Shown here: piece by piece, positions 51,810 through 61,451 of the stretch
How the letters are laid out: every line of letters begins with the position of its first letter
Position numbering within the stretch: position 1 is the first letter of the stretch
Assembly (NCBI RefSeq): GCF_030408615.1
Contig: NZ_CP047187.1
Location: 1,426,001-1,490,000, forward strand
DNA from: Corynebacterium bovis DSM 20582 = CIP 54.80
GTDB lineage: Bacteria > Actinomycetota > Actinomycetes > Mycobacteriales > Mycobacteriaceae
Length of the DNA: 64,000 bases
Direction: 5' to 3'
The notes under the pieces: generated by a model
Told to the model about the DNA's origin: nothing
Databases searched by the model: none
What the model saw: the letters and a program-made list of their open reading frames with translations, nothing else
Program-made: the position numbers and the translations under genes

Positions 51810-53282
51810 ATGACTGACAATCCATCCACCTCCGCCCCTGCGGACGGCTCGGCGCAGATCGGCGTCGTCGGCCTCGCCGTCATGGGGTCGAACATCGCCC
51901 GCAACTTCGCCAGGAACGGTCACACGGTCGCGGTGTACAACCGCACCACGTCGAAGACGGACGCCTTCATGTCCGAGTTCGGTTCGACGGGTTCCTTCGT
52001 GCCGTCGACGAGCGCGGAGGATTTCGTCGCCTCCCTCGAACGTCCCCGCCGCGCCCTCATCATGGTCCAGGCGGGCCCGGCGACGGACGCCGTCATCGGC
52101 CAGCTCGCGGACGCGATGGACGAGGGTGACATCATCATCGACGGCGGCAACGCCCTGTACACGGACACGATCCGGCGCGAGCGTGAGCTCCGCGGGCGCG
52201 GCCTGCACTTCGTCGGCGCCGGCATCTCCGGTGGTGAGGAGGGCGCGCTCAACGGCCCCTCGATCATGCCCGGCGGGTCCGCCGAGTCCTACGAGTCCCT
52301 CGGCCCGCTGCTGGAGTCCATCTCCGCGCACGTCGACGGGACGCCGTGCTGCACGCACATCGGACCCGACGGCGCCGGCCACTTCGTGAAGATGGTCCAC
52401 AACGGCATCGAGTACGCGGACATGCAGGTCATCGGCGAGGCCTACCACCTGCTGCGGCACGCGGCCGGCATGGAGCCCGCCGAGATCGCCGCGGTCTTCC
52501 GGGAGTGGAACTCCGGGGACCTGGACTCCTACCTCGTCGAGATCACGGCCGAGGTCCTCTCGCAGGTCGACGCCGCGACGGGCCGGCCGCTCGTCGACGT
52601 CATCGTCGACGCCGCCGGGCAGAAGGGCACCGGGCGGTGGACGGTCAAGGCCGCCCTCGACCTCGGGATCCCCGTCACCGGCATCGGCGAGGCCGTCTTC
52701 GCCCGCGCGCTGTCCGGTGCGACCGCGCAGCGCACCGCCGCCCAGGGCAACCTCCCGGCCGGCGAGCTCGCCGAGCCGGTGTCCGCCGCGGACCGCGACG
52801 CCTTCGTCGAGGACGTCCGCCGCGCGCTCTACGCGTCGAAGCTCGTCGCGTACGCCCAGGGGTTCGACGAGATCACCGCCGGCTCCCGCGAGAACGACTG
52901 GAACGTCGACCCCCGCGACATGGCCACGATCTGGCGCGGCGGCTGCATCATCCGCGCGAAGTTCCTCGACCGGATCCGGGAGGCCTACGACGCCGACCCG
53001 GAGCTGCCGTCGCTGCTGCTCGCCCCGTACTTCAACACCGAACTCGGCGATCTCGTCGACGCGTGGCGGCGGGTGGTCTGCCGTGCCACGCTCCTCGGCC
53101 TGCCGGTGCCGGTCTTCGCCTCCAGCCTGTCCTACTACGACAGCCTGCGTGCGGAGCGCCTGCCCGCCGCGCTCATCCAGGGCCAGCGGGACTTCTTCGG
53201 CGCCCACACCTACCGTCGCGTCGACCGCGACGGTTCATTCCACACCCTGTGGTCCGGCGACCGCAGCGAGATCGAGGCGTAG
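51810..53282 (+). CDS. gnd: 6-phosphogluconate dehydrogenase (NADP)
   Basis: Oxidises 6-phosphogluconate to ribulose 5-phosphate in the pentose phosphate pathway. It has 490 residues: NADP motif IGVVGLAVMGSN at about 17-28, substrate loop GISGGEEGA, catalytic Lys in GHFVKMVHNGIEY. A conserved C-terminal helical domain (GTGRWTVKAALDLG; ENDWNVDPRDMATIWRGG) completes the enzyme. Start set by the leaderless -10. The next gene starts directly after the stop. Confidence 0.96.
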   Translation: MTDNPSTSAPADGSAQIGVVGLAVMGSNIARNFARNGHTVAVYNRTTSKTDAFMSEFGSTGSFVPSTSAEDFVASLERPRRALIMVQAGPATDAVIGQLADAMDEGDIIIDGGNALYTDTIRRERELRGRGLHFVGAGISGGEEGALNGPSIMPGGSAESYESLGPLLESISAHVDGTPCCTHIGPDGAGHFVKMVHNGIEYADMQVIGEAYHLLRHAAGMEPAEIAAVFREWNSGDLDSYLVEITAEVLSQVDAATGRPLVDVIVDAAGQKGTGRWTVKAALDLGIPVTGIGEAVFARALSGATAQRTAAQGNLPAGELAEPVSAADRDAFVEDVRRALYASKLVAYAQGFDEITAGSRENDWNVDPRDMATIWRGGCIIRAKFLDRIREAYDADPELPSLLLAPYFNTELGDLVDAWRRVVCRATLLGLPVPVFASSLSYYDSLRAERLPAALIQGQRDFFGAHTYRRVDRDGSFHTLWSGDRSEIEA

Positions 53283-54941
53283 GTGGCACAGAACGGACGA
53301 CAGGGCAGCGCCACCGGGCGAACGAACTCGACAGGTGACCGGGCGGGAGCCGGGTCAGCAGGCAGGGGCGGCTCCGGCGCGTCCTCCGGGAGGGGGTCGT
53401 CCCGCCGCCGGCGGGTCGTCATCGGCTCCCGGGCCGTCGGCGACGAGCCGACGCGCGACGGCGGGTCCCGCGGCGGGTCCCGTCGCGGCGGCAGCGGGAC
53501 CGGTCGCACGCGCGACGCCGGGACCGGCGGCGGGAGCGGTCACGGCCGCTCCGGCTCCGGCGGCGGCCGCGCGGGCGGCGACCGGACCGGCGGCTCCCGG
53601 GCCGCCGGGTCCGGGTCCGGCTCCGGCGGCGGGCGGAACCCCCGCCGCGGCCGGAACGACCGCACGCCGGACCGCACGCCGGACCGGCGCCCCGAGCGGA
53701 CGCAGGACCGCCCGGCGGCCCCTGCGGCCGACACGACCGCGGGCGCACCGGCCGCACCGACGAGCGTCGACACCTCGGTGACCTTCGGCGACCTCGGCAT
53801 CCCGCTCGAGATGTGCCGCAGCCTCGCCTCCGAGGGCATCGAACACCCCTTCCCCATCCAGGCGGCGGCGATCCCGGACGCGGTCGCCGGCCGGGACGTC
53901 CTCGGCCGCGGGCCGACGGGCTCCGGCAAGACCCTCACGTTCGGCCTCCCGATGCTCACCGGGCTCCGCGGCGCGGCCTCGAAGCCCGGCCGGCCGCGGG
54001 GGCTCATCCTCGTGCCGACCCGGGAGCTCGCCCACCAGGTCGCCGAGCGGCTCGAGCCGCTCGCGGCCGCGCTGGGGCAGCGGGTCCTGCCGGTCGTCGG
54101 CGGTGTGAACATCAAGCGCAACCTCACCGCCCTCGCCCGCCCGGTCGACCTGCTCGTCGCCACGCCCGGCCGCGCCCAGGACCTCGTCAACCAGAAGGCG
54201 CTCGCCCTCGGTGACGTGAGCGTCGTCACCCTCGACGAGGCCGACCAGATGGCCGACATGGGCTTCCTGCCGCAGGTCCGCAAGCTCCTCGCGCACGTCC
54301 CGGGGAACGCCCAGCACCTGTTCTTCTCGGCGACGCTCGACGGTGACATCCGTGTCCTCGTCGACGAGATCATGGTCGACCCCGTGACGCACTCGACGAC
54401 CGGCGGCGAGGCCCAGGTCGACTCCACCGAGCACCGGCTCGGCGTCGTCCCCGACCGGGAGACCCGCAACGAGGTCGTGCTCGACCGCGGACAGCGGGCG
54501 ACGAAGACGATCATGTTCATGCGCACGAAGCACGGCGTGGACCGGCAGGCGAAGAAGCTCGTCCGCGCCGGGGTCCGGGCGGTCGCCCTCCACGGCGACA
54601 AGGGCCAGAACAGCCGGATGCGCAGCATCGCCGACTTCACCAGCGGTGACGCCACCGTGCTCGTGGCCACGGACATCGCGGCGCGCGGCATCGACATCAA
54701 GGGCGTCGACCTCGTCGTCCACGTCGACCCCCCGGCCGAGCACAAGGCCTACGTCCACCGGGCGGGCCGCACCGGCCGGGCCGGGGCGTCCGGTCAGGTC
54801 CTCACCCTGACCTTCGCCGCGGACAAGGCGGAGACGCTCGCGATGATGCGGAAGGCAGGCGTCGACCCGCAGGTCGTCGAGACGACCCGCACGGGGACGG
54901 ACGGCGCGACCGACCTGCTGTCCCGGACCGACCTGCCGTGA
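53283..54941 (+). CDS. DEAD-box RNA helicase
   Basis: 552 residues. The first 145 are a low-complexity Gly/Ser/Arg-rich tail, like RGG regions that bind RNA. The helicase core follows: Q motif FPIQAAAIPD, motif I GPTGSGKT, motif II DEAD (VTLDEADQMADMG), SAT (FFSATLD), and motif VI HRAGRTGRAG. It resembles RhlE-type helicases of ribosome assembly and cold adaptation. GTG 53283 follows the gnd stop with no gap. Confidence 0.9.
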   Translation: MAQNGRQGSATGRTNSTGDRAGAGSAGRGGSGASSGRGSSRRRRVVIGSRAVGDEPTRDGGSRGGSRRGGSGTGRTRDAGTGGGSGHGRSGSGGGRAGGDRTGGSRAAGSGSGSGGGRNPRRGRNDRTPDRTPDRRPERTQDRPAAPAADTTAGAPAAPTSVDTSVTFGDLGIPLEMCRSLASEGIEHPFPIQAAAIPDAVAGRDVLGRGPTGSGKTLTFGLPMLTGLRGAASKPGRPRGLILVPTRELAHQVAERLEPLAAALGQRVLPVVGGVNIKRNLTALARPVDLLVATPGRAQDLVNQKALALGDVSVVTLDEADQMADMGFLPQVRKLLAHVPGNAQHLFFSATLDGDIRVLVDEIMVDPVTHSTTGGEAQVDSTEHRLGVVPDRETRNEVVLDRGQRATKTIMFMRTKHGVDRQAKKLVRAGVRAVALHGDKGQNSRMRSIADFTSGDATVLVATDIAARGIDIKGVDLVVHVDPPAEHKAYVHRAGRTGRAGASGQVLTLTFAADKAETLAMMRKAGVDPQVVETTRTGTDGATDLLSRTDLP

Positions 54942-55090
54942 CCTGCGGGCACGCCGCCGGACGGACACCCCCGGACCCCGACCCCGACCCCCACCCCGGC
55001 CCGGGCCGCCCCGCGGTGACCCCGCCCCGGACGCCCTCCCCGGCACCGGCGGCGCCGGCACGCCGGACACAGCCGCTGCACGGGGACCGG

Positions 55091-55096
55091 TAGGCT
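55091..55096 (+). promoter_or_regulatory. -10 element of CNNM gene, near-leaderless
   Basis: TAGGCT ends 10 bases before ATG 55107. Confidence 0.4.
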
Positions 55097-55106
55097 GTCA
55101 GGCACC

Positions 55107-56525
55107 ATGGACATCCTTCTCAGCATCCTCGGTCTGCTGTGCTTCATCGCGTTGACCGCCGGGACCGGTCTGTTCGTCGCGATGGAGTTCGCGACGACGG
55201 GGCTGGAACGCTCCACCATCGACAACGACGTCGCCACCCGTGGGGACCCGGCCTCACTGATGGTCCAGAAGGCCCATTCCCACCTCAGCTTCCTGCTCTC
55301 CGGCGCCCAGCTCGGCATCACGCTGACGACGCTGGCGACCGGGTACCTCGCCGAACCGATCCTCGCGCGGTTCTTCACCCCCGCGCTGGAACTCGTCGGG
55401 CTCAGCGCGTCCGCCGCGCGGCCCGTCTCGCTCGTGCTCAGCCTCGTCATCGCGACGGGCCTGTCCATGGTCTTCGGCGAACTCGTGCCGAAGAACCTCT
55501 CCATCGCCCACCCGCTGCGCATGGCCCGCGTGACGGTCCGCCCCGTGTGGGTGTTCAACACCGTCTTCGCGTGGTTCATCCACGGGATGAACGCCGTGGC
55601 GAACGCACTGGTCCGGCGGATGGGCATCGACCCGGCGAGCGAACTCGCGTCCGCCCGGTCGCCGGAGGAGCTCAGCGCCCTGGTGCGCAACTCCGCCGGC
55701 GCGGAGGGGCTGGACCAGGCGAAGGTCACGATCCTCGACCGGTCCCTCCGGTTCGGCGAGGCGACCGCCGAGGACATCATGACCCCGCGGTCGACCGTCG
55801 ACTCCCTCTCGACGGAGGACACGGCCGTCGACCTCATCCGCCACGCCCTCGAGTCCGGGCACTCCCGGTTCCCCGTCGTCCACGGAGACCTCGACGACAC
55901 CGTCGGCGTCGTCCACGTCAAGGACGCCCTCACCATCCCGGCGGCCGAGCGCGCGACGACACTCATGCGCGACCTGGCCCGGCCCGTGCCCACCGTGCCG
56001 TCGAGCCTCGGCGGGGACGCGGTGCTCAACCAGGTGCGCCGCGCCGGGTCGCAGCTCGTCCTCGTCGCCGACGAGTACGGCGGCACCGCCGGCATCGTCA
56101 CGATCGAGGACGTCGTCGAGGAGATCGTCGGCGAGGTGTGGGACGAGCACGACAACCGCGACGAGGACGCCGAGGTCCGCCAGCGCGGCCGAACCGGGGA
56201 GATCGCCGGGCTCGTGCGCACGGACGAGTTGCCGGACGTGTGCGGGTACACCGCGCCCGACGGACCGTACGAGACACTGGGCGGGCTGGTCATGGCCACC
56301 CTCGGGCGGATCCCGCGCGAGGGGGACCGGGTCATCCTGCCGGTGAGTGACAGGGAGTTCATGGACAGTTTCGAGACGGGCAACACGTCACGGTGGAGCG
56401 CGACGGTGTCGCGCATGGACAACCGCCGTGTGGACCGGGTCGTCATGCGCCCCGTCGACGGCGGCGCCGCCGACGCGGGGGCGACCGGGTCCGGCTCGCC
56501 CGCCCCGGAGGTGGACCGTGGCTGA
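55107..56525 (+). CDS. CNNM/CorC family protein (DUF21 + CBS + CorC_HlyC)
   Basis: 472 residues. An N-terminal DUF21 membrane domain with three to four helices (LLSILGLLCFIALTAGTGLFV; SLVLSLVIATGLSMVFGEL and then VPKNLSI), a CBS pair at about 215-340 (MTPRSTVDSLS; VLVADEYGGTAGIVTIEDVV), and a C-terminal transporter-associated domain. CNNM/CorC proteins export Mg2+ or Co2+. Eight bases of overlap with the next gene make a two-gene operon. Confidence 0.9.
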   Translation: MDILLSILGLLCFIALTAGTGLFVAMEFATTGLERSTIDNDVATRGDPASLMVQKAHSHLSFLLSGAQLGITLTTLATGYLAEPILARFFTPALELVGLSASAARPVSLVLSLVIATGLSMVFGELVPKNLSIAHPLRMARVTVRPVWVFNTVFAWFIHGMNAVANALVRRMGIDPASELASARSPEELSALVRNSAGAEGLDQAKVTILDRSLRFGEATAEDIMTPRSTVDSLSTEDTAVDLIRHALESGHSRFPVVHGDLDDTVGVVHVKDALTIPAAERATTLMRDLARPVPTVPSSLGGDAVLNQVRRAGSQLVLVADEYGGTAGIVTIEDVVEEIVGEVWDEHDNRDEDAEVRQRGRTGEIAGLVRTDELPDVCGYTAPDGPYETLGGLVMATLGRIPREGDRVILPVSDREFMDSFETGNTSRWSATVSRMDNRRVDRVVMRPVDGGAADAGATGSGSPAPEVDRG

Positions 56526-57576
56526 CGTCGTGTGGGCGGTGCTCTTCACCGTCGTCCTCCTGGCGATGAACGCCTACTTCGTGGGCGTGGAGTTCGCCCT
56601 CATCTCCTCGCGGCGCGACCGCCTCGACGGGATGATCGCCGCCGGGAACCGGCGTGCCCGGAAGGTGCTCTACGCGACGGAGCACCTCACGATCATGCTC
56701 GCGGGGGCGCAGTTCGGCATCACGCTCGCGTCGGTCCTCCTGGGCAAGGTCGGTGAACCGGCGATCGCCCACCTCGTCGAGGGCCCGTTCTCCGCGCTCG
56801 GGCTGCCGCCGGACCTGCTGCACCCCGTGTCGTTCACGATCGCGCTGCTCCTCGTCACGGTCCTGCACATCATCCTCGGCGAGATGGTGCCGAAGAACAT
56901 CGCCCTCGCCGGGCCGGAGTCCGTGGCCACGTACCTCGTCGGGCCGCACCTGCTGTTCTGCACGGTCACGCACCCGATCATGGTGTTCCTCAACTGGATC
57001 GCGCGCATCGCGCTGCGGGCCGTCGGCGTCGAGCAGAAGGACGAGCTCGACTCGACGGTCTCCTCCGCGGAGCTGGCGTCGATGATCGCCGAGTCCCGCT
57101 CCGAGGGGCTCATCAACCCGGCCGAGGCGAAGCGGCTGTCCAACGCACTGGCGTCCTCCCGGCGGACGCTCAACGAGGTGCTCATCCCGACGGCCCGGGT
57201 CCGGTCGCTGCCCTTCGGCACCCGCGGGGTGACCGTCGGCCAGGTCGAACAGGCCGTCGCGGAGACCGGGTTCTCCCGGTTCCCCGTCACGGACAGCGCC
57301 GGCGGCTACATCGGGTACGTCCACGTCAAGGACATTCTCGACGCGATCCTCGACCCCGGCACCGACCCGTCGACGCTCATCCCCCGCACCGCGATCCGGC
57401 CGCTCATCGAGGTCGAGGGCGGGCAGAACTTCGACCGCGCCATGCGGCACATGCGGGTGCGCACGTCCCACATGGCCCAGGTCGTCGAGGACGGCCGGGT
57501 GACCGGGGTGGTGACCCTCGAGGACATCATCGAGGAACTCGTCGGTACGGTGAGGGACTGGACCCACGACGAGTAG
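56518..57576 (+). CDS. CNNM/CorC family protein (DUF21 + CBS)
   Basis: 352 residues. DUF21 membrane domain (FTVVLLAMNAYFVGVEFALI; LVTVLHIILGEMVPKNIAL) and a CBS pair (IPTARVRSLP; MAQVVEDGRVTGVVTLEDII). It lacks the C-terminal CorC_HlyC domain of its neighbour, so the two may work as a heteromer. GTG 56518 follows GGAGG by 6 bases and overlaps the previous stop. Confidence 0.9.
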   Translation: MADVVWAVLFTVVLLAMNAYFVGVEFALISSRRDRLDGMIAAGNRRARKVLYATEHLTIMLAGAQFGITLASVLLGKVGEPAIAHLVEGPFSALGLPPDLLHPVSFTIALLLVTVLHIILGEMVPKNIALAGPESVATYLVGPHLLFCTVTHPIMVFLNWIARIALRAVGVEQKDELDSTVSSAELASMIAESRSEGLINPAEAKRLSNALASSRRTLNEVLIPTARVRSLPFGTRGVTVGQVEQAVAETGFSRFPVTDSAGGYIGYVHVKDILDAILDPGTDPSTLIPRTAIRPLIEVEGGQNFDRAMRHMRVRTSHMAQVVEDGRVTGVVTLEDIIEELVGTVRDWTHDE

Positions 57577-57634
57577 CGCCCCGGGGCGGCCGTCGGACCC
57601 CACCGGCGCAGCCGCTCCCCGACCTCCGACCCGA

Positions 57635-58714
57635 ATGCCGAACCCCATGACCTCCTCCCCCTCACCCGCCGCGACCGGCGGGGCCGACACCACCGCCGCG
57701 ACCGGTCCCGCCACCGACACCGCCCCCGCCGAGATCACCGGCCCCACCACAGCCGCCGCAACCGCCACCGGCACGGCCCCCGGCACCGGCGGCACCGGGA
57801 CCCCCGCCGTGACGCGGTACCTCGACGCGGACGACTGGACCCGCCGCCGGGACGACCACCGGGCCACCGTCGCCGACCTCACGGCGGCCCACCGGGACCG
57901 CCGCTCACGGGGCCTCCGGCACCCCGTGTGGGACTTCATGTTCACCTACTATCCGACGACGCCCGGCGCCCTCTCCCACTGGCACCCGGGGGCGGGGACG
58001 GCGCTCGAGATCGTGCCCGGTGAGGACCTCCCGCACCACCGGGACTCCTACGTGACCGTCACCGGCCCGGACGGCCGCCGCTGGTGGACCGTCGACCCGG
58101 CCCGCGTGCTCGCCCGCCGGGGCCGCGCCGTCGGGTTCATCCACCGCCTGCTCTCGGCGACGGCGGACCGGCCGCCGGTGCTCGGGTGCTTCGGGCTGCA
58201 CGAGTGGGCGATGGTCTACCGGGACACCCCGCGCCACCCCGAACCGCTCCGGCTGGGACGCGACGGGACGGACGCGCTCGTCGAGTCCTCCACCCTCATG
58301 TGCACCCACGTCGACGCCTACCGGTTCTTCACCGACGCCGCCGCGCCCCGCAACGCCCGGCGTCTCACCAGACGGGACCAGGTCGACACCGAGCAGCCCG
58401 GGTGCCTCCACGCGACGATGGACCTCTACAAGTGGGCGACGAAGCTCGGCCCCCTCGTGCCGGGTGACCTCTGGCTCGACACGTTCCGCCTCGCCTGCGA
58501 CGTCCGGATGCTGGACATGCAGGCGAGCCCGTACGACCTCAGCGGGTGGGGGCTCGACCCGGTCCGGGTGGAGACCCCCGCGGGGCGCGCGGAGTACGTC
58601 CGCCGCCAGCGCGCCGTCGCCGACCGGGGTGGTCAGCTTCGTCACAGGTTGATCGCCCTGCTCGAGGGGACGTATCCTCAGGATCTACCAACCATGTCAT
58701 CCTGTGGGCGTTGA
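57635..58714 (+). CDS. Conserved actinobacterial protein, sometimes called 3-methyladenine DNA glycosylase
   Basis: 359 residues. A 60-residue Thr/Ala/Gly/Pro-rich head (start could be the ATG at 57647) precedes a conserved region: HPVWDFMFTYYPTTPGALSH, GFIHRLLSATADRPP, FGLHEWAMVY, DMQASPYDLSGWG. Similar proteins carry the glycosylase label in some annotations, but I see no helix-hairpin-helix or MPG fold to support it. Several His/Trp/Tyr positions suggest an enzyme. Function open. Confidence 0.75.
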   Translation: MPNPMTSSPSPAATGGADTTAATGPATDTAPAEITGPTTAAATATGTAPGTGGTGTPAVTRYLDADDWTRRRDDHRATVADLTAAHRDRRSRGLRHPVWDFMFTYYPTTPGALSHWHPGAGTALEIVPGEDLPHHRDSYVTVTGPDGRRWWTVDPARVLARRGRAVGFIHRLLSATADRPPVLGCFGLHEWAMVYRDTPRHPEPLRLGRDGTDALVESSTLMCTHVDAYRFFTDAAAPRNARRLTRRDQVDTEQPGCLHATMDLYKWATKLGPLVPGDLWLDTFRLACDVRMLDMQASPYDLSGWGLDPVRVETPAGRAEYVRRQRAVADRGGQLRHRLIALLEGTYPQDLPTMSSCGR

Positions 58715-58752
58715 CTGAACGCCGACCGGGTGCACCGACGCCAGGAGGTCCG

Positions 58753-60516
58753 ATGGGACGCCACGCCACGGGACAAGCCAATTACAGACTGTCCGGAGGG
58801 GTGTGGGCCGCCATCGTGGCGGTGCTCGTCATCGCCGCCGTCGCCGTCGGGTGGGGTGCTCTCGCTCAGCGGAATTCCTCAGACAAGGCTCAGGGGTTGT
58901 CCTGCGCGGAGGGGTAGGCCACTCTCACTGTGTGGGCGGACCCGGCGGCGGAGGGCCGGGCGAACGACCTCGCGTCCTCGTACAACGCCTCGTCCCCGAC
59001 CGTGCGGGACCACTGCGTCACGGCGGTCGTCCGGACCGTGAACACCGCGGCCGCGTACCAGGCGTACCGCGTGGGCGGCCCCGGTGTCGCCCCGGTCTGG
59101 ATCCCGGCCAGCGGGAACTTCGTCGCCGGACTGCCCGGGGCGCCGGACACACTGCCCGTCGTCCACACCGACGACCTCGGATACTCCGTGCCCGACGGGC
59201 TCCAGCCCGACGCCGCGCAGGCGGTCGCCCCGAAGGGGACGGCGTCGGCGGCGTCGGCGCTCGCCGCCGAGGCGCTCGCCGTGACCGGGGACGAGCCGGA
59301 CGCGGACCGGGCCGTCGAGACCGGCGCGCAGAACGACCTCACCACCGCCCTCGACGGTGACGCCCCGGTGCTCACCGCCCGCACCCTCGCCGACGGCCAC
59401 GCCGGGCGCTCGTTCGTCCCGGTGGCCGCCCCGGATCCGGCCCCGGCGCCCGACGCCGCCCCGGCACCGGACGCCGCTCCCGACCCCGCCACGGCCCCGG
59501 AGACCGCCGATCCCGCCGGGACCCCGGCACCGGCCCCGGCCGCCCCGGGCGACGCGCAGCAGGCCGCACAGGTGGTCTTCCCCCTCGTCGCGTTCGGCAG
59601 CTCCGACGGGGTCGACGAACTGTCCGCGCGCATGGCGGACGACTTCCGTCGCCACGCCACCGGGGACTCCCGGGACGGGGCGGACGCCACGCCGACCGTG
59701 CCCGCCGGAACCCCGGACGCCCGCCTGACGCGGTACGCCACGACCCTCGCCGCCGACGAGCCCGCCCCGGAACCGGTCGCCTCCCCGACCCCGGCCCCCG
59801 CCGGCGCGCCCGACGGTCAGGCCGGTGGATCGACTCCCCCGGGTGCGCCCGCGCCCGGGACCGCCGCACCGGACGCCCCTGCTCCCGGCGCCGGGGCCCC
59901 GGACGCCCCGCAGGCCGCCCCGGGCGAGCTGCCCCGGCAGCAGGTGACGTTCCTCCTCGACACGTCCGGGTCGATGGCCGTCGACGAGGAGCGGGGGTCA
60001 CGGCTGTCGGCCGTCGTCGCCGACCTCTCCGAGGTCGTCACGGCCCTCGGACGCGCGGACGGCACGATCGGCCTGTGGAACTACTCCTCGCAGCTCTCCC
60101 CCTCCGCCCGCACACCGTACCGGGACAACGTCGACCTCACCGCCGGTGACCGCGGCGACGCCGTCAACGCCGCCCTCGCCCAGCTCACCGCCGGAGGTGC
60201 GACGCGGACCTACGAGTCGGTCCTCGCCGCCTACGACGCCGCCGTCCGCGCCGCCGACCCCGCGGTCCCCAACCGGCTGGTGCTGATCACGGACGGGACG
60301 GACGACGGTGCCCTCCCCCTCGACGACGCCCGCGCCCGGATCGCTGCGCTGCGCGGTACCGCGCCGGTCGACCTCTCCATCGTCGCCGTCGGTGACGACG
60401 TCGACGTCCCGGCTCTCCGGGCGCTCGCCGAGGCCGGTGGCGGTCGCGTCGAACAGACCCCGTCCTCGAACGGCACGGCGGTCCGCGACGCGCTGCTGCG
60501 GCTCCTCACCGCCTGA
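58753..60516 (+). pseudogene. Substrate-binding and VWA-domain protein gene cut by in-frame TAG
   Basis: ATG 58753 (GGAGG upstream) starts a 54-codon frame with a signal-anchor helix (GVWAAIVAVLVIAAVAVGWGALA) that ends at TAG 58915-58917 after SCAEG. The same frame continues without other stops: ATLTVWADPAAEGRANDLAS, then a 530-residue body. The body has Ala/Pro/Asp linkers at about 160-200 and 280-330 and a C-terminal von Willebrand A domain with a MIDAS motif (FLLDTSGSMAVDE; LVLITDGTDDG). GTG 58930 could restart translation, but the product would lose its anchor. Either a nonsense mutation or read-through. Confidence 0.75.
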
Positions 60517-60539
60517 GGCCCCCGCTCCACTGACATCCC

Positions 60540-60564
60540 TGCGCCGGCGTCCCCCGCCGGCGCA
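60540..60564 (+). terminator. Rho-independent terminator between convergent genes
   Basis: TGCGCCGGC and GCCGGCGCA (9-base perfect arms) around a 7-base loop, followed by the T-rich GTTCTCGTTCT. A nine-C run follows at 60576-60584. Confidence 0.75.
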
Positions 60565-60603
60565 GTTCTCGTTCTCCCCCCCCCGTCCCCGGCGGGCGTC
60601 CGG

Positions 60604-61191
60604 TCAGGAGATCCGGCGCTGCCGCCGGCGCTCCGCGAGCTCGTCGACCTGCGGGGCGTCCTCGTCGAGGCGCTCCGACGGGAACGCGGTGATCGTGCCG
60701 GACAGTTCCTTCATGAGCCCCGGCACGGCGATGCCGAACACGCCCTGCCCACCGTTGAGCAGGTCGATGACCTCCTCGGACGACCGGCACTCGTAGACCG
60801 TCGTCCCGTCGGACACGAGGGTGATCCCGGCGAGGTCGTCGACCCCGAGGTTGCCGAGCTTGTCCACCGCGCGGCGGATGTTCTGGAGGGAGATGCCGGT
60901 GTCCAGCAGCCCCTTGACGATCTTGAGGACGAGGATGTCCCGGAAGGAGTAGAGGCGCTGCGAGCCGGAGCCGCTGGCGTTGCGGATCGACGGCTGGACC
61001 AGCTTCGTGCGCGCCCAGTAGTCGAGCTGACGGTAGGTGATCCCCGCCACCTGGCACGCGATGGGGACTCGGTAGCCGACTTCGTCGTCGGGACCGTGGA
61101 CGTCGAACAACGTCTCCTGGTGGGCCGTCGACGGACCGTCGTGGGCCGTGAGGCCGTCGAGCACGTCCGTGGTCGGGGCGTCGTTCTCCAT
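60604..61191 (-). CDS. MerR-family transcriptional regulator (Rv1830-like)
   Basis: 195 residues. The winged helix (QVAGITYRQLDYWARTKLV, SGSQRLYSFRDILVLKIV) is MerR-type, followed by a dimer helix (NIRRAVDKLGNLGVDDLAG) and an effector-like region. It resembles Rv1830, the second MerR of the garA cluster. A broken copy is at 29913-30465. Last gene of the secA2-odhI-ftsR cluster as seen here; ATG 61191. Confidence 0.85.
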   Translation of the reverse strand: MENDAPTTDVLDGLTAHDGPSTAHQETLFDVHGPDDEVGYRVPIACQVAGITYRQLDYWARTKLVQPSIRNASGSGSQRLYSFRDILVLKIVKGLLDTGISLQNIRRAVDKLGNLGVDDLAGITLVSDGTTVYECRSSEEVIDLLNGGQGVFGIAVPGLMKELSGTITAFPSERLDEDAPQVDELAERRRQRRIS

Positions 61192-61451
61192 GGGTTCTCC
61201 TCCGCGTCAGGCGGCTTCTCCCGCGGCCTCGGGGGCCGGCGGGTGAATCCCACGCCTGTGATGTGTCGTCAACAAGATTAGACGGGATCCCGGATGAGTC
61301 AACCGGTGTCCGCTCTCGGTTTAACCCTCAAGTTGAGGTTTAGAGCAGATAGTAACAGAGATCCCGTGAGTCACATCGGTAACAACACGCGTGTCGTTCC
61401 GCAGCTCACGTCACACGCACCACGCACATCCCGCCCCGGCGCCGGCCGCGG

